Assembly (NCBI RefSeq): GCF_028198165.1
Contig: NZ_CP116339.1
Coordinates: forward strand, 3,975,001-4,039,000
Source of the DNA: Pseudoxanthomonas sp. JBR18
GTDB lineage: Bacteria > Pseudomonadota > Gammaproteobacteria > Xanthomonadales > Xanthomonadaceae
DNA length: 64,000 nucleotides
Direction: 5' to 3'
In this document: in pieces, positions 1 through 8,804 of the stretch
Numbering within the stretch: the first letter of the stretch is position 1
Layout: each line of letters opens with the position of its first letter
The notes under the pieces: generated by a model
The model's input: only the letters and a program-made list of their open reading frames with translations
Database searches by the model: none
What the model was told of the DNA's origin: nothing
Made by a program: the position numbers and the translations under genes

Positions 1-1706
1 ACGCGCTGACCGGCCCGTTGGTCGGCCGGCCGAAGTCCGCCACCTACCGCACCTCCGATGTGGTCGGCCTGGACACCATGGCCCATGTCATCAAGACCAT
101 GGCCGATACCCTGCCCGACGACCCGTGGCATCAGTACTTCACCTCGCCGAAGTGGCTGGAGGCGTTGATCGCCAAGGGCGCGCTCGGTCAGAAGGCCGGC
201 GCCGGCATCTTCCGCAAGGTCGGCAAGGACATCGTGGTGCTGGACCTGGAGAAGCAGGACTACCGCCCCGCTGATCGCGCCGCCGCCCCGGAAGTGGTCG
301 AGATCCTGAAGATCAAGGACCCGGCCGAGAAGTTCGCCAAGCTGCGCGAGAGCCAGCACCCGCAGGCGCAGTTCCTGTGGGCGACCTTCCGCGACCTGTT
401 CCATTACAGCGCCTATCACCTGGCCGACATCGCCGAGACCGCGCGCGATGTGGACCTGGCCATCCGCTGGGGCTATGGCTGGTCGCTGGGCCCGTTCGAA
501 ACCTGGCAGGCCGCCGGCTGGAAGCAGGTGGCGCAGTGGATCGCCGATGACATCGTCGCCGGCAAGACCATGTCCGATGCCCCGCTGCCGGATTGGGTGT
601 TCGACGGTCGCGACGGCGTGCATGGCGCCGAAGGCTCCTACAGCCCGGTGCAGGATGCCAAGCTGCCGCGTTCGTCGCTGCCGGTCTACAAGCGCCAGCG
701 CTTCCCCGATCCGGTCCTTGGCGAACAGTTCCCCAAGGGCGAGACCGTTTACGAGAACGACGGCGTGCGCATGTGGCACGACGGCGACGATGTGGCCGTG
801 GTCAGCTTCAAGACCAAGATGCACACCGTTTCCGACCAGGTGCTGGATGGCCTGCAGGAAGCTGTCGGCCGCGCCGAGAAGGACTTCAAGGGCCTGGTCA
901 TCTGGCAGCCGAAGGAGCCCTTCTCCGCCGGTGCCGACCTGGCCGGCGCGCTCGGCCTGCTGCAGGCAGGCAAGGTGGATGCGTTCGAGGCCATGGTCGC
1001 CAACTTCCAGGCCACCAGCCAGCGCATCAAGTATTCGCTGGTGCCGGTCGTGGCCGCGGTGCGCGGCCTGGCCCTGGGCGGCGGCTGCGAATTCCAGATG
1101 CACAGCGCCAAGACGGTGGCCGGGCTGGAAAGCTACATCGGCCTGGTCGAGGCCGGCGTCGGCCTGCTGCCTGCCGGCGGCGGGCTGAAAGAGCTGGCCG
1201 CGCGTGCTTCGGTCGCCGCAGGTCCAGGCGGCGACGTGTTCGCCGAATTGAAGAAGACCTTCGAGACCATCGCCATGGCCAAGGTCTCCAACTCCGCGGT
1301 CAACGCGCAGGAACTCGGCCTGCTGCGCCCGACCGACAAGGTGGTCTTCAACGCCTACGAATCGCTGTACATCGCCAAGAACGAAGCCTCGGCGCTGGCC
1401 GAATCCGGCTACCGCCCGCCCCTGCCCGCGCGCCGCATCCAGGTCGCCGGCGACGTCGGCATCGCGACCTTCAAGATGCTGCTGGTCAACATGCTCGAAG
1501 GCCGCTTCATCAGCGAGTACGACTACGAGATCGCCACCCGCATCGCGACCGTCCTGTGTGGCGGCGAGGTGGACCGCGGCGCGATCGTCGACGAGGAATG
1601 GCTGCTCAAGCTGGAACGACGCCACTTCGTGGAACTGGCCCAGCAGGAGAAGACGCAGGCGCGTATCGCGCACATGCTCAAGACCGGCAAGCCCCTGCGC
1701 AACTGA
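1..1706 (+). CDS. 3-hydroxyacyl-CoA dehydrogenase / enoyl-CoA hydratase, 5' partial
   Basis: Fatty-acid beta-oxidation enzyme that hydrates enoyl-CoA and oxidises 3-hydroxyacyl-CoA. The open frame runs off the left edge, so the N-terminal NAD-binding domain lies outside and the TTG at 18 is not a real start. What remains is the helical 3-hydroxyacyl-CoA dehydrogenase part (GRPKSATYRTSDVVGLDT near its beginning), followed by a crotonase domain. The crotonase oxyanion-hole segments are visible as PFSAGADLAG and RGLALGGGCEFQ. The domain order (dehydrogenase first, hydratase last) is that of the FadN-like class, the reverse of E. coli FadB. A thiolase follows 24 bases downstream on the same strand, so the two probably form a beta-oxidation operon. 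The family is clear; the exact chain-length preference is not. Confidence 0.9.
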   Translation, partial: ALTGPLVGRPKSATYRTSDVVGLDTMAHVIKTMADTLPDDPWHQYFTSPKWLEALIAKGALGQKAGAGIFRKVGKDIVVLDLEKQDYRPADRAAAPEVVEILKIKDPAEKFAKLRESQHPQAQFLWATFRDLFHYSAYHLADIAETARDVDLAIRWGYGWSLGPFETWQAAGWKQVAQWIADDIVAGKTMSDAPLPDWVFDGRDGVHGAEGSYSPVQDAKLPRSSLPVYKRQRFPDPVLGEQFPKGETVYENDGVRMWHDGDDVAVVSFKTKMHTVSDQVLDGLQEAVGRAEKDFKGLVIWQPKEPFSAGADLAGALGLLQAGKVDAFEAMVANFQATSQRIKYSLVPVVAAVRGLALGGGCEFQMHSAKTVAGLESYIGLVEAGVGLLPAGGGLKELAARASVAAGPGGDVFAELKKTFETIAMAKVSNSAVNAQELGLLRPTDKVVFNAYESLYIAKNEASALAESGYRPPLPARRIQVAGDVGIATFKMLLVNMLEGRFISEYDYEIATRIATVLCGGEVDRGAIVDEEWLLKLERRHFVELAQQEKTQARIAHMLKTGKPLRN

Positions 1707-1730
1707 CGCGACGAGACGAGGACACTATTT

Positions 1731-2939
1731 ATGAGCAAGCAGATCCAGGATGCCTACATCGTCGCCGCCACCCGCACCCCGGTGGGCAAGGCGCCGAAGG
1801 GCGTATTCCGCAACACCCGTCCCGACGACATGCTCGCCCACGTGCTCAAGGCCGTGGTCGCGCAGGCCCCGGGCATCGACACCTCGCGCATCGATGACGC
1901 CATCATCGGCTGCGCCATGCCCGAGGGCGAGCAAGGCATGAACGTGGCACGCATCGCCGTGCTGCTCGCCGGCCTGCCCAACACCATCGCGGCCCAGACG
2001 ATCAACCGCTTCTGTTCTTCCGGCGTGCAGGCCGTGGCGCTGGCAGCGGACCAGATCAGGCTGGGCAATGCCGACCTGATGCTGGCCGGTGGCACCGAAT
2101 CGATGTCGATGGTGCCGATGATGGGCAACAAGGTGGCGCTGTCGCCGTCGGTGTTCAAGGACGACCACGTGGCCATCGCCTACGGCATGGGCATCACCGC
2201 CGAGAAGGTCGCCGAGGAGTGGAAGGTCAGTCGTGAGGACCAGGACGCCTTTGCCCTGGCCTCGCACCAGAAGGCCATCGCGGCGATCCAGGCCGGCGAG
2301 TTCAAGGACGAGATCACCCCTTACGAGATCACCTCGCACCAGCCCGACCTGGCCGACGGCAACACCATCCGCCTGCGCAAGCTGCTGGTGGAACAGGACG
2401 AGGGGCCGCGCCCGGATTCCTCGATCGAAGGCCTGGCCAAGCTGCGGCCGGTGTTCCGCAACGGCCAGTTCGGCGGCAGCGTCACCGCGGGCAACTCCTC
2501 GCAGATGAGCGATGGCGCCGGCGCGGTACTGCTGGCGTCCGAACAGGCGATCAAGGATTACGGCCTCACGCCCCTGGCACGCGTGGTGAGCTTTTCGGTC
2601 GCCGGCGTGCGCCCCGAAGTGATGGGCATCGGCCCGATCGCCGCCATCCCCAAGGCACTCAAGCAGGCTGGCCTGACCAAGGATCAGCTGGATTGGATCG
2701 AACTCAACGAAGCCTTCGCCGCCCAGTCGCTGGCGGTGATCCGCGACAGCGAGCTTGACCCGTCCAAGATCAACCCGCTCGGCGGCGCGATTGCCCTGGG
2801 CCACCCGCTGGGTGCGACCGGCGCGATTCGCACCGCGACCCTGGTGCATGGCCTGCGTCGTCGCCAACAGAAGTACGGCATGGTGACCATGTGTATCGGC
2901 ACCGGCATGGGCGCGGCGGGGATCTTCGAGGCGCTTTGA
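1731..2939 (+). CDS. acetyl-CoA C-acyltransferase (thiolase)
   Basis: A 402-residue thiolase that releases acetyl-CoA from 3-ketoacyl-CoA, the last step of beta-oxidation. The nucleophilic cysteine is C95 ([10 protein letters not shown]). The catalytic H358 sits in [15 protein letters not shown] and the second cysteine, C388, in [10 protein letters not shown]. Length and motif order are those of full-length FadA/FadI enzymes. The ATG lies 24 bases after the dehydrogenase stop, with an AGGA upstream at a slightly long spacing. It forms the end of the operon: a strong two-way terminator follows and the next gene (galU) is convergent. FadA and FadI types cannot be separated from this alone. Confidence 0.93.
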   Translation: MSKQIQDAYIVAATRTPVGKAPKGVFRNTRPDDMLAHVLKAVVAQAPGIDTSRIDDAIIGCAMPEGEQGMNVARIAVLLAGLPNTIAAQTINRFCSSGVQAVALAADQIRLGNADLMLAGGTESMSMVPMMGNKVALSPSVFKDDHVAIAYGMGITAEKVAEEWKVSREDQDAFALASHQKAIAAIQAGEFKDEITPYEITSHQPDLADGNTIRLRKLLVEQDEGPRPDSSIEGLAKLRPVFRNGQFGGSVTAGNSSQMSDGAGAVLLASEQAIKDYGLTPLARVVSFSVAGVRPEVMGIGPIAAIPKALKQAGLTKDQLDWIELNEAFAAQSLAVIRDSELDPSKINPLGGAIALGHPLGATGAIRTATLVHGLRRRQQKYGMVTMCIGTGMGAAGIFEAL

Positions 2940-2984
2940 GTGCAGGCCTGAGGCGCGCCGGTATTGCGCCGGCGCATCCTGACC

Positions 2985-3018
2985 AAAAACAAAGGCGGCC
3001 GATGGCCGCCTTTGTTTT
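2985..3018. terminator. bidirectional intrinsic terminator between thiolase and galU
   Basis: A perfect 15-bp inverted repeat (2986-3000 against 3004-3018) with a three-base GAT loop. GC-rich core arms GGCGGCC/GGCCGCC are flanked by an A-run on the left and a T-run on the right, so it works as a terminator on both strands. It lies between convergent genes. Confidence 0.9.
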
Positions 3019-3041
3019 ACGCTCTAGGCAATGCGAAACCG

Positions 3042-3944
3042 CTATTGCGATTCGCGCACACCCAGCTCCTTCAGGGCGTTGCGCATGGCTTCGGCCGCGG
3101 CCTCACCGATCTTCTCGCTGTGCAACGCGTAATGGATGGTGGCTTCGACCAAGCCGATGTGCGCGCCGCAGTCGAAGCGGGTGCCCTTGAAGCGGTAGGC
3201 GTGGACCGGCTTCTGCTTGAGCAGGGCGGCGATGGCGTCGGTCAGCTGGATTTCTCCGCCGGCACCCGGCTTGGTCTCTTCAAGCAGTTTGAAGATGCTG
3301 CCATCGAGGACATAACGCCCCACGACGCCGAGGTTGCTCGGCGCATCGGCTGGCTGCGGCTTCTCGACCATGGCGTTGATCTTGCCACTGCGACCGTCGA
3401 ATGCATCGGTGTCGACGATGCCATAGCTGGCCGTCTTGTCCGGATCCACATCCTGCACGGCGATCTGGCTGGCGCCGGTGCTCTCGTGGGCGTCGGCCAT
3501 CTGCTTGAGCGAGCCGTCCCCGTCGCGATTGACGATCAGATCGTCGGGCAGCATCACCGCAAACGGCTCCTCGCCCACGATGGACTTGGCGCACAACACG
3601 GCGTGGCCGAGGCCGAGCGCCTCGTTCTGGGTGACAAAGATCGCCCGTACGCCCTTCGGCAAGGGATTGCGGACCTTTTCAAGCAACTCGAGCTTTCCGG
3701 ACGCCTCGAGCTTGTCTTCCAGCTCATAGGCCTTGTCGAAATAATCGCCGATCGCATGCTTGTATCGATTGGTGACGAAGATCAGGGTGTCGCAACCCGC
3801 TTCAACGGCTTCATCGACGGCGTATTGGATCAACGGCCGGTCGATGATCGGCAGCATTTCCTTCGGCACGGTCTTGGTTGCCGGCAGGAAGCGGGTGCCA
3901 AGGCCTGCGACGGGAAAGACTGCCTTGCGGATACGTTGGGTCAT
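3042..3944 (-). CDS. galU: UTP--glucose-1-phosphate uridylyltransferase
   Basis: Makes UDP-glucose from UTP and glucose-1-phosphate in the cytoplasm, supplying sugar nucleotides for LPS and exopolysaccharide. The 300-residue length is normal. The N-terminal nucleotide-binding signature GLGTRFLPATK is at residues 14-24, with KEMLPIIDRPLIQY just after and the metal/sugar-binding VMLPDDLIV further on. The start codon overlaps the stop of the upstream epimerase by four bases (ATGA), indicating translational coupling. It is the last gene of a minus-strand run that begins at lapA/lapB, so surface polysaccharide synthesis is the likely context. Confidence 0.96.
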   Translation of the reverse strand: MTQRIRKAVFPVAGLGTRFLPATKTVPKEMLPIIDRPLIQYAVDEAVEAGCDTLIFVTNRYKHAIGDYFDKAYELEDKLEASGKLELLEKVRNPLPKGVRAIFVTQNEALGLGHAVLCAKSIVGEEPFAVMLPDDLIVNRDGDGSLKQMADAHESTGASQIAVQDVDPDKTASYGIVDTDAFDGRSGKINAMVEKPQPADAPSNLGVVGRYVLDGSIFKLLEETKPGAGGEIQLTDAIAALLKQKPVHAYRFKGTRFDCGAHIGLVEATIHYALHSEKIGEAAAEAMRNALKELGVRESQ

Positions 3945-5848
3945 CGGTGGGTCCTGGCCTCTCTGGATGGGAATGGAACAACGGTATCGACGAGTTCATG
4001 ATCCTGTGCGCGGATGAACTCCGGCACGGCGGTATGCAACAGATCGCTGATCGTTTGGTCGTCGTAATCCGCAACAGCCTGACGCAACGCGTGCAACGTA
4101 CGTGTGACGGCCTCCGGAGAGACGGCCCGTGCACGGGCCTCCAGGATCTTCGAATGGGCCGTGGGGCGGTAGAGTTCCTCGGCGTGGAACAGGGTTTCGT
4201 GCAGCTTCTCACCGGGCCGCAAACCGGTGTAGGTGATGGCGATGTCGCGGCCCGGATGCTTGCCAGCCAGGCGGATCATCTGTTCGGCGAGTACCCGGAT
4301 CGGAATCGGCTCGCCCATGTCCAGCGTGTAGATGGACGCATGGGCCGCGCTCGCGGCGGCCTGCACGATCAACTGGCAGGCCTCCGGGATGGTCATGAAA
4401 TAGCGCGTGACTTCCGGGTGGGTCACCGTGACCGGGCCGCCTGCGCGGATCTGCTCGCGGAACAACGGCACGACCGATCCGGCTGAGTCGAGCACATTGC
4501 CGAAGCGCACGGTCGTGAAGCGCGTACCGTCCCGATCGTCCAGGCTCTGGCACGCCATCTCAGCAAGACGCTTGCTCGCGCCCAGGACGTTCGCCGGATC
4601 CACGGCCTTGTCGGTGGAGATGAAGACGAAGGTACCGACCTTGGCATCGCGGCAGGCACGGGCCATGGTTTCGGTGACCAGCACGTTGTTGCGTACGGCC
4701 TCGCGCAACTGACCTTCCAGCAAGGGCACATGCTTGTAGGCGGCGGCATGGAAGACCGCATCGGGCTGGACGACCCGCAACGCATGGGCGATCGCAGCCG
4801 GATCGCCACAGTTCCCGAGGAAGGGAATCACCTCGATATCCGGAAAGGCGCGCAACAGCGCCTCATGCGACTTGATCAAGGCCAGTTCGCTGATTTCCAT
4901 CAGCGCAATGCGCTGGGCGCCGTGCCGGGCGCACTGGCGACACAACTCCGACCCGATCGAACCGCCCGCACCCGTCACGAGCACGGTCCGTCCGCCCAGC
5001 CAGCCGCGGATCAATTTCCAGTCTGGCGTGACCGGCTTGCGCCCGAGCAGATCGTCGATGGCGACTTCCTTGAGCTCGCCCGGCAGGGAGCGGCCTTCCA
5101 GAATGTCCACCAGTCGTGGAACCGTCCGGAACGGCAACCCGGTGGCTTCGCAGATGGAGACCACCCGCTGCATCGCCGTGGCATCCAGCGAGGGAATGGC
5201 GATCACGATCAACCGCGCGGCGGTTTCGCGCGCGATGACGGGGGCATCCGCAAGCGCCCCCAGGACGGGCACGTCCCGCAGCTTTGTCCCATGCAGCCGT
5301 TCGGCATCGTCGAGCACGCCAACCGGCTCCCAGGCACCGCTGCGGCGCAGGTCCCGAAGCAGCGCCTCGGCCGCACGGCCGGCCCCCAACACCAGGACGC
5401 GCTTGGCCCCGACCTCCACCGCATCGCGCGTCTGATTATCCTTCCAGGCGCGGTACAGCAGTCGCGGAACACCGAGCATGCCGACCAGGGCGAACGGATA
5501 CAGCACCAACGCCGCACGCGAAACCGCGTCAATCCGGTTATAGATCACCAGTCCCATCGCGATGGCGAGCAAGCCGATCAGGCCGGCCTTGAAGATATTG
5601 CCCAGGTCCGGAACGCTCGCAAAACGCCACAGACCGCGATACAGGCCCACGCGCCAAAACACCAACCCTTGGGCCACCAGGACGATCACGGACTCAGCCG
5701 ACCACCACGGCAGCGCTGGTGCCCCCTGCACCATGGCATAACGGAGCCAGTGCAGCCCATGCCAGCACAGCCAGACCATGATCAGGTCGTGGCAGACAAT
5801 AGCCACGCGAGGAAGCGTGACCGAAAGGCGCGTACGCCAATACTTCAT
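3941..5848 (-). CDS. membrane-anchored nucleoside-diphosphate-sugar epimerase/dehydratase (CapD/WbpM family)
   Basis: A 635-residue protein of the large WbpM/CapD class, which convert UDP-GlcNAc-type sugars for O-antigen or capsule. The N-terminus carries about four membrane segments within residues 14-130. A first Rossmann motif VLVLGAG is at 151-157 and a second, VLVTGAGGS, at 289-297. The active-site area shows FISTDKAVDPANV (409-421), then a segment ending in ASK (424-426). The tyrosine of the usual YxxxK pair is absent, as in other members of this class. The start follows the stop of the upstream glycosyltransferase with no spacer, and the end overlaps galU by four bases. Product sugar unknown. 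Confidence 0.9.
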   Translation of the reverse strand: MKYWRTRLSVTLPRVAIVCHDLIMVWLCWHGLHWLRYAMVQGAPALPWWSAESVIVLVAQGLVFWRVGLYRGLWRFASVPDLGNIFKAGLIGLLAIAMGLVIYNRIDAVSRAALVLYPFALVGMLGVPRLLYRAWKDNQTRDAVEVGAKRVLVLGAGRAAEALLRDLRRSGAWEPVGVLDDAERLHGTKLRDVPVLGALADAPVIARETAARLIVIAIPSLDATAMQRVVSICEATGLPFRTVPRLVDILEGRSLPGELKEVAIDDLLGRKPVTPDWKLIRGWLGGRTVLVTGAGGSIGSELCRQCARHGAQRIALMEISELALIKSHEALLRAFPDIEVIPFLGNCGDPAAIAHALRVVQPDAVFHAAAYKHVPLLEGQLREAVRNNVLVTETMARACRDAKVGTFVFISTDKAVDPANVLGASKRLAEMACQSLDDRDGTRFTTVRFGNVLDSAGSVVPLFREQIRAGGPVTVTHPEVTRYFMTIPEACQLIVQAAASAAHASIYTLDMGEPIPIRVLAEQMIRLAGKHPGRDIAITYTGLRPGEKLHETLFHAEELYRPTAHSKILEARARAVSPEAVTRTLHALRQAVADYDDQTISDLLHTAVPEFIRAQDHELVDTVVPFPSREARTHR

Positions 5849-6832
5849 TTAGTGTTCCTCATCCGTGGGGAAGTCCCGGGCCAGCTGCAGCCACCACAGT
5901 GAGGAAGCCAGCACGTGGAACACGACTACAACCCCTGTCGCCAGCACGATATCGCTGCCCCAGGTCATTACCATCAGCATCGTAGCGGTCGCGGTCAGGG
6001 CTGCACAAGCAAGGGTTACCGGCGAGTGCCCCCAGCGTCGGGCGGCATGTTGATAGGCGTGCGTGGTATGCGGACGCCACCACGCTTCGCGCGCCAGTAC
6101 ACGACGAGCAAGCGTGAAGCCAGCGTCAATGCAGCACACGCCTAGTGGCAGCAGTACCAGACAAGGCGAACCGGGGTTTTGCGCCATGGCCATGGCCGCC
6201 AGCCCGGCCAGCGTGTAGCCGAGCGCCCCGCTGCCGACGTCACCCAGGAAAATGCGTGCCCCCGGGAAGTTGAACGGCAGGAAACCGACGAGCGCAGCGC
6301 AGAAGCAAGTCGCCAGCCAGGACCATGGCGCCACCAGCACCCAGGCGAAACCAAGGCTTCCAATCAAGGCTTGGCTCGCGACAAGGCCGTTGATGCCATC
6401 CATGAAATTCCAGATGTTGACCAGCGCCACGCACAACATGGCTCCAGCGATGGCCTGCCACCACGCCAGACCCTCCAAGCAAAGGCCCGCTCCCAGTAGC
6501 GCGCCGGCCAGCACATGCACCAGGAGTCGTGGCCACGGCGAGAGGGCGCGATGATCGTCCACCCACCCAATGCCGGAGACCAGAGCCAAGCCCACCACAA
6601 ACAGCACGAGCGCGGGGCGATGCGCGGGCCATATCAGGCCAGCTGCGCAGCACGCGCCCAACACCACCAGCACAATGGCCAACCCGCCGCCGCGTGGCGT
6701 GGGCACCACATGACTGCGCCTTGCGCCAGGCGCATCGATCATGCCGCGCCGCAGGGCGTATTGCCGCGTGATCCAGGTCAGGCCAGCCGAAGCCAACGCG
6801 CACACCACATAGCCCAACGCCAGGTCGGACAT
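5849..6832 (-). CDS. undecaprenyl-phosphate sugar-1-phosphate transferase, WecA/WbpL (GT4) family
   Basis: A polytopic inner-membrane enzyme of the MraY/WecA superfamily that starts a glycan on undecaprenyl phosphate. Family motifs appear in order: SHVVPTPRGGGLAIV, DDHRALSP, NFMDGINGL, FLGDVGSGALGY and the late HAYQ motif. I chose the ATG at 6832 (327 residues) because it overlaps the lapB stop by one base (TGATG), a common coupled arrangement, and places the first membrane helix at the N-terminus. A longer in-frame start would run 22 codons into lapB. With the downstream CapD-like enzyme it probably builds and loads the first sugar of an O-antigen or exopolysaccharide unit. Confidence 0.9.
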   Translation of the reverse strand: MSDLALGYVVCALASAGLTWITRQYALRRGMIDAPGARRSHVVPTPRGGGLAIVLVVLGACCAAGLIWPAHRPALVLFVVGLALVSGIGWVDDHRALSPWPRLLVHVLAGALLGAGLCLEGLAWWQAIAGAMLCVALVNIWNFMDGINGLVASQALIGSLGFAWVLVAPWSWLATCFCAALVGFLPFNFPGARIFLGDVGSGALGYTLAGLAAMAMAQNPGSPCLVLLPLGVCCIDAGFTLARRVLAREAWWRPHTTHAYQHAARRWGHSPVTLACAALTATATMLMVMTWGSDIVLATGVVVVFHVLASSLWWLQLARDFPTDEEH

Positions 6833-8010
6833 CAGACGACGGCGTAGTTCAACAGCGGCTTGACCGTTCCCCATTCCTTGCAGCTGGGGCACTGCCAATG
6901 ATGGGTCCGCGCGCCGAAGCCGCAGCGCGTGCAGCGATAGCTCGGGTTACGCACCAGGAGTTGGTCGGTGATGTGCTTGAGATCGTGCAGCGTTGCCGAA
7001 GCATCGCTGCCTTCGGACAGCGTCAGCTCGATCAGCGCCGCCTCGCCGCGCACGGACGGCCGATCCTTCAGCTGCCGGGCAAGGTAGACCCGCGCCTCAT
7101 GGAGTCCATCGTGCGTTTGCACCAGGCGGGTTAGCGCCAGCACGGGCGCGATGCCCCGGTAGTGCTCGCACATTTCGGACAGGAAGGCACGCGCGCCAGA
7201 AACATCGCCGACCTTCTCGTAGCTGGCCAGCAGCCCTGGCAGGATTTCGGGCAGGTAGTCGGGGTCGTGCCGGGCGGCGCGCTCGAACGCACGGATGGCC
7301 AACTCGGCATGTCCGGATTCGGCCTCCAGCCGTCCTTCAAGGATGCCGGCACGAACGGACTTGGCATCTGCCTGATAGGCGCGGGCGATCGCTTCACGCG
7401 CAGAATCGATCGCGTTGGCGGTGCGGTAGCGCTCGGCCAGTTCGCACTCGAATTGCGCGACCAGCTTGCCCATCGGCTCACCGGTGACTTCCTCGAAGCG
7501 GGTGGCGTTATCGATGGCCTTTTCCCAGTCGCGCTCGGCTTGGTAGATGCCGATCAGGTGCCGCAGCGCCTGCGGGGCACGCTGGTCGATCCTGGCCAGA
7601 TCGGTGAACACGGTCTCGGCGCGGTCGAGCAGGCCCGAACGCATGTAGTCCTCGCCGAGTGCCAGCAGGGCCTGGACGCGCTGTTGGTCGGTCAGGTCAC
7701 TGCGCTGCACCAACCCCTGGTGCAGGCGGATCGCACGATCCACCTCCCCACGCCGGCGGAACAGATGGCCCAGGGCGACTTGGGTTTCGAAGGTTTCCTT
7801 GTCCAGCTCGGCGATATGCAGGAATAGTTCGATCGCCTTGTCCGGCTGCTCGTTGAGCAGGTAGTTGAGGCCACGAAAGTATGTGCTGGACAGATGGCTG
7901 ACCTGAGTCACGTTGTGCCGTTGACCACCGCGTCGGCCGATTACCCAGCCGACCAGCGCGGCCAGCGGCACGAACAGGACGAACCAGAACCACTGGTTGA
8001 GAAAATCCAT
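6832..8010 (-). CDS. lapB: lipopolysaccharide assembly protein B (YciM)
   Basis: A 392-residue inner-membrane-anchored tetratricopeptide protein that in E. coli guides FtsH to degrade LpxC and so tunes LPS synthesis. The N-terminal anchor is at about residues 7-26 (WFVLFVPLAALVGWVIG region). A chain of TPR-like helices fills the middle. The C-terminus has a rubredoxin-like zinc knuckle with two CxxC pairs (YRCTRCGFG and WQCPSCKEWG). It lies four bases after lapA and is coupled to the next polysaccharide gene by a one-base overlap, linking LPS control to glycan synthesis. Confidence 0.95.
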   Translation of the reverse strand: MDFLNQWFWFVLFVPLAALVGWVIGRRGGQRHNVTQVSHLSSTYFRGLNYLLNEQPDKAIELFLHIAELDKETFETQVALGHLFRRRGEVDRAIRLHQGLVQRSDLTDQQRVQALLALGEDYMRSGLLDRAETVFTDLARIDQRAPQALRHLIGIYQAERDWEKAIDNATRFEEVTGEPMGKLVAQFECELAERYRTANAIDSAREAIARAYQADAKSVRAGILEGRLEAESGHAELAIRAFERAARHDPDYLPEILPGLLASYEKVGDVSGARAFLSEMCEHYRGIAPVLALTRLVQTHDGLHEARVYLARQLKDRPSVRGEAALIELTLSEGSDASATLHDLKHITDQLLVRNPSYRCTRCGFGARTHHWQCPSCKEWGTVKPLLNYAVV

Positions 8011-8014
8011 TCGG

Positions 8015-8311
8015 TCAGATTCCCGACTTTGGTGGCACGTTGGATGTGGTCTGGACAGGCGCTTCTGCAGCTATTGGCGTCGCCCGGCCGGCCTTGCGCA
8101 GGCGTGCGTAGAGCGGCCAGGCCACGGTGGCCAGGACGATCAATGCACCGATGCAGACTCCGCTCAGCAGCGACACGATGATCGCCGCGCCCGAGCCGGT
8201 CTGGATCTGGGTAAACAGCAGGTTGAGCTTGATCGGCTGCGTATTGAGGATGCCCACGACAAGCCCAACGGCCAGAAAGACCAGGGCGATGATCAGGCGG
8301 ATGATGTTCAT
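8015..8311 (-). CDS. lapA: lipopolysaccharide assembly protein A domain protein (YciS)
   Basis: A 98-residue protein with two membrane helices (about residues 4-22 and 42-66), typical of LapA, the small partner of LapB in LPS assembly. The NTQPIKLNLLF segment between the helices is characteristic of the family. It sits immediately upstream of lapB with four bases between them, the usual conserved pair, and downstream of ihfB, as in E. coli where the ihfB-lapA-lapB order is also found. Confidence 0.92.
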   Translation of the reverse strand: MNIIRLIIALVFLAVGLVVGILNTQPIKLNLLFTQIQTGSGAAIIVSLLSGVCIGALIVLATVAWPLYARLRKAGRATPIAAEAPVQTTSNVPPKSGI

Positions 8312-8413
8312 GGAGTCCCTCCAGGGGCGTAGGCGCCTAGCTTAGCCGAGGCGGACACGACGGGACGTTGGATCAGGGTCGCGACGCTGCGCGACGTGGA
8401 CCGAAGCGGCAGC

Positions 8414-8722
8414 TCAATCGCCGCCGATCTCTTCGATCGGAGACACGGTGCTGACGCGCTCGCGCAGCTCCTTGCCTGGCTTGAAATGCGGCACGTGCTT
8501 GGCCGGCAACGCAACCGGATCACCGGTCTTCGGGTTGCGACCCATGCGCGGCGGACGATAGTGCAGGGAAAAACTGCCGAAACCGCGGATCTCGATGCGT
8601 TCGCCGCGGGTCAAGGCGCCCCCCATCATTTCCAGCAACGACTTGACCGCAAGGTCGACGTCGTCCGGCTTCAGGTGTGGCTGCCTGCGGGTCAGGATCT
8701 CGATCAGTTCGGATTTCGTCAT
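8414..8722 (-). CDS. ihfB: integration host factor subunit beta
   Basis: A 102-residue HU/IHF-family DNA-bending protein. The DNA-binding signature [20 protein letters not shown] lies in the second half, with the intercalating proline arm RNPKTGD. The N-terminal [10 protein letters not shown] and the position between rpsA and lapAB identify the beta subunit. IHF bends DNA at promoters, origins and recombination sites. Confidence 0.95.
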   Translation of the reverse strand: MTKSELIEILTRRQPHLKPDDVDLAVKSLLEMMGGALTRGERIEIRGFGSFSLHYRPPRMGRNPKTGDPVALPAKHVPHFKPGKELRERVSTVSPIEEIGGD

Positions 8723-8756
8723 CGGCTGCTATGCGCGAAACATCTGGACATGACCA

Positions 8757-8783
8757 CCGCCGGCCCGGGATCCGGGCCGGCGG
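8757..8783. other. perfect GC-rich stem-loop between rpsA and ihfB
   Basis: Two perfectly matched 12-base arms (8757-8768 and 8772-8783) enclose a GAT loop, all within the 82-base gap. There is no T-run on either side, so it is not a standard intrinsic terminator. A role in RNA stability, or in partial termination that separates the very high rpsA level from ihfB, is an inference. Confidence 0.6.
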
Positions 8784-8804
8784 GGCTTCACTCATGCAAC
8801 AGGC

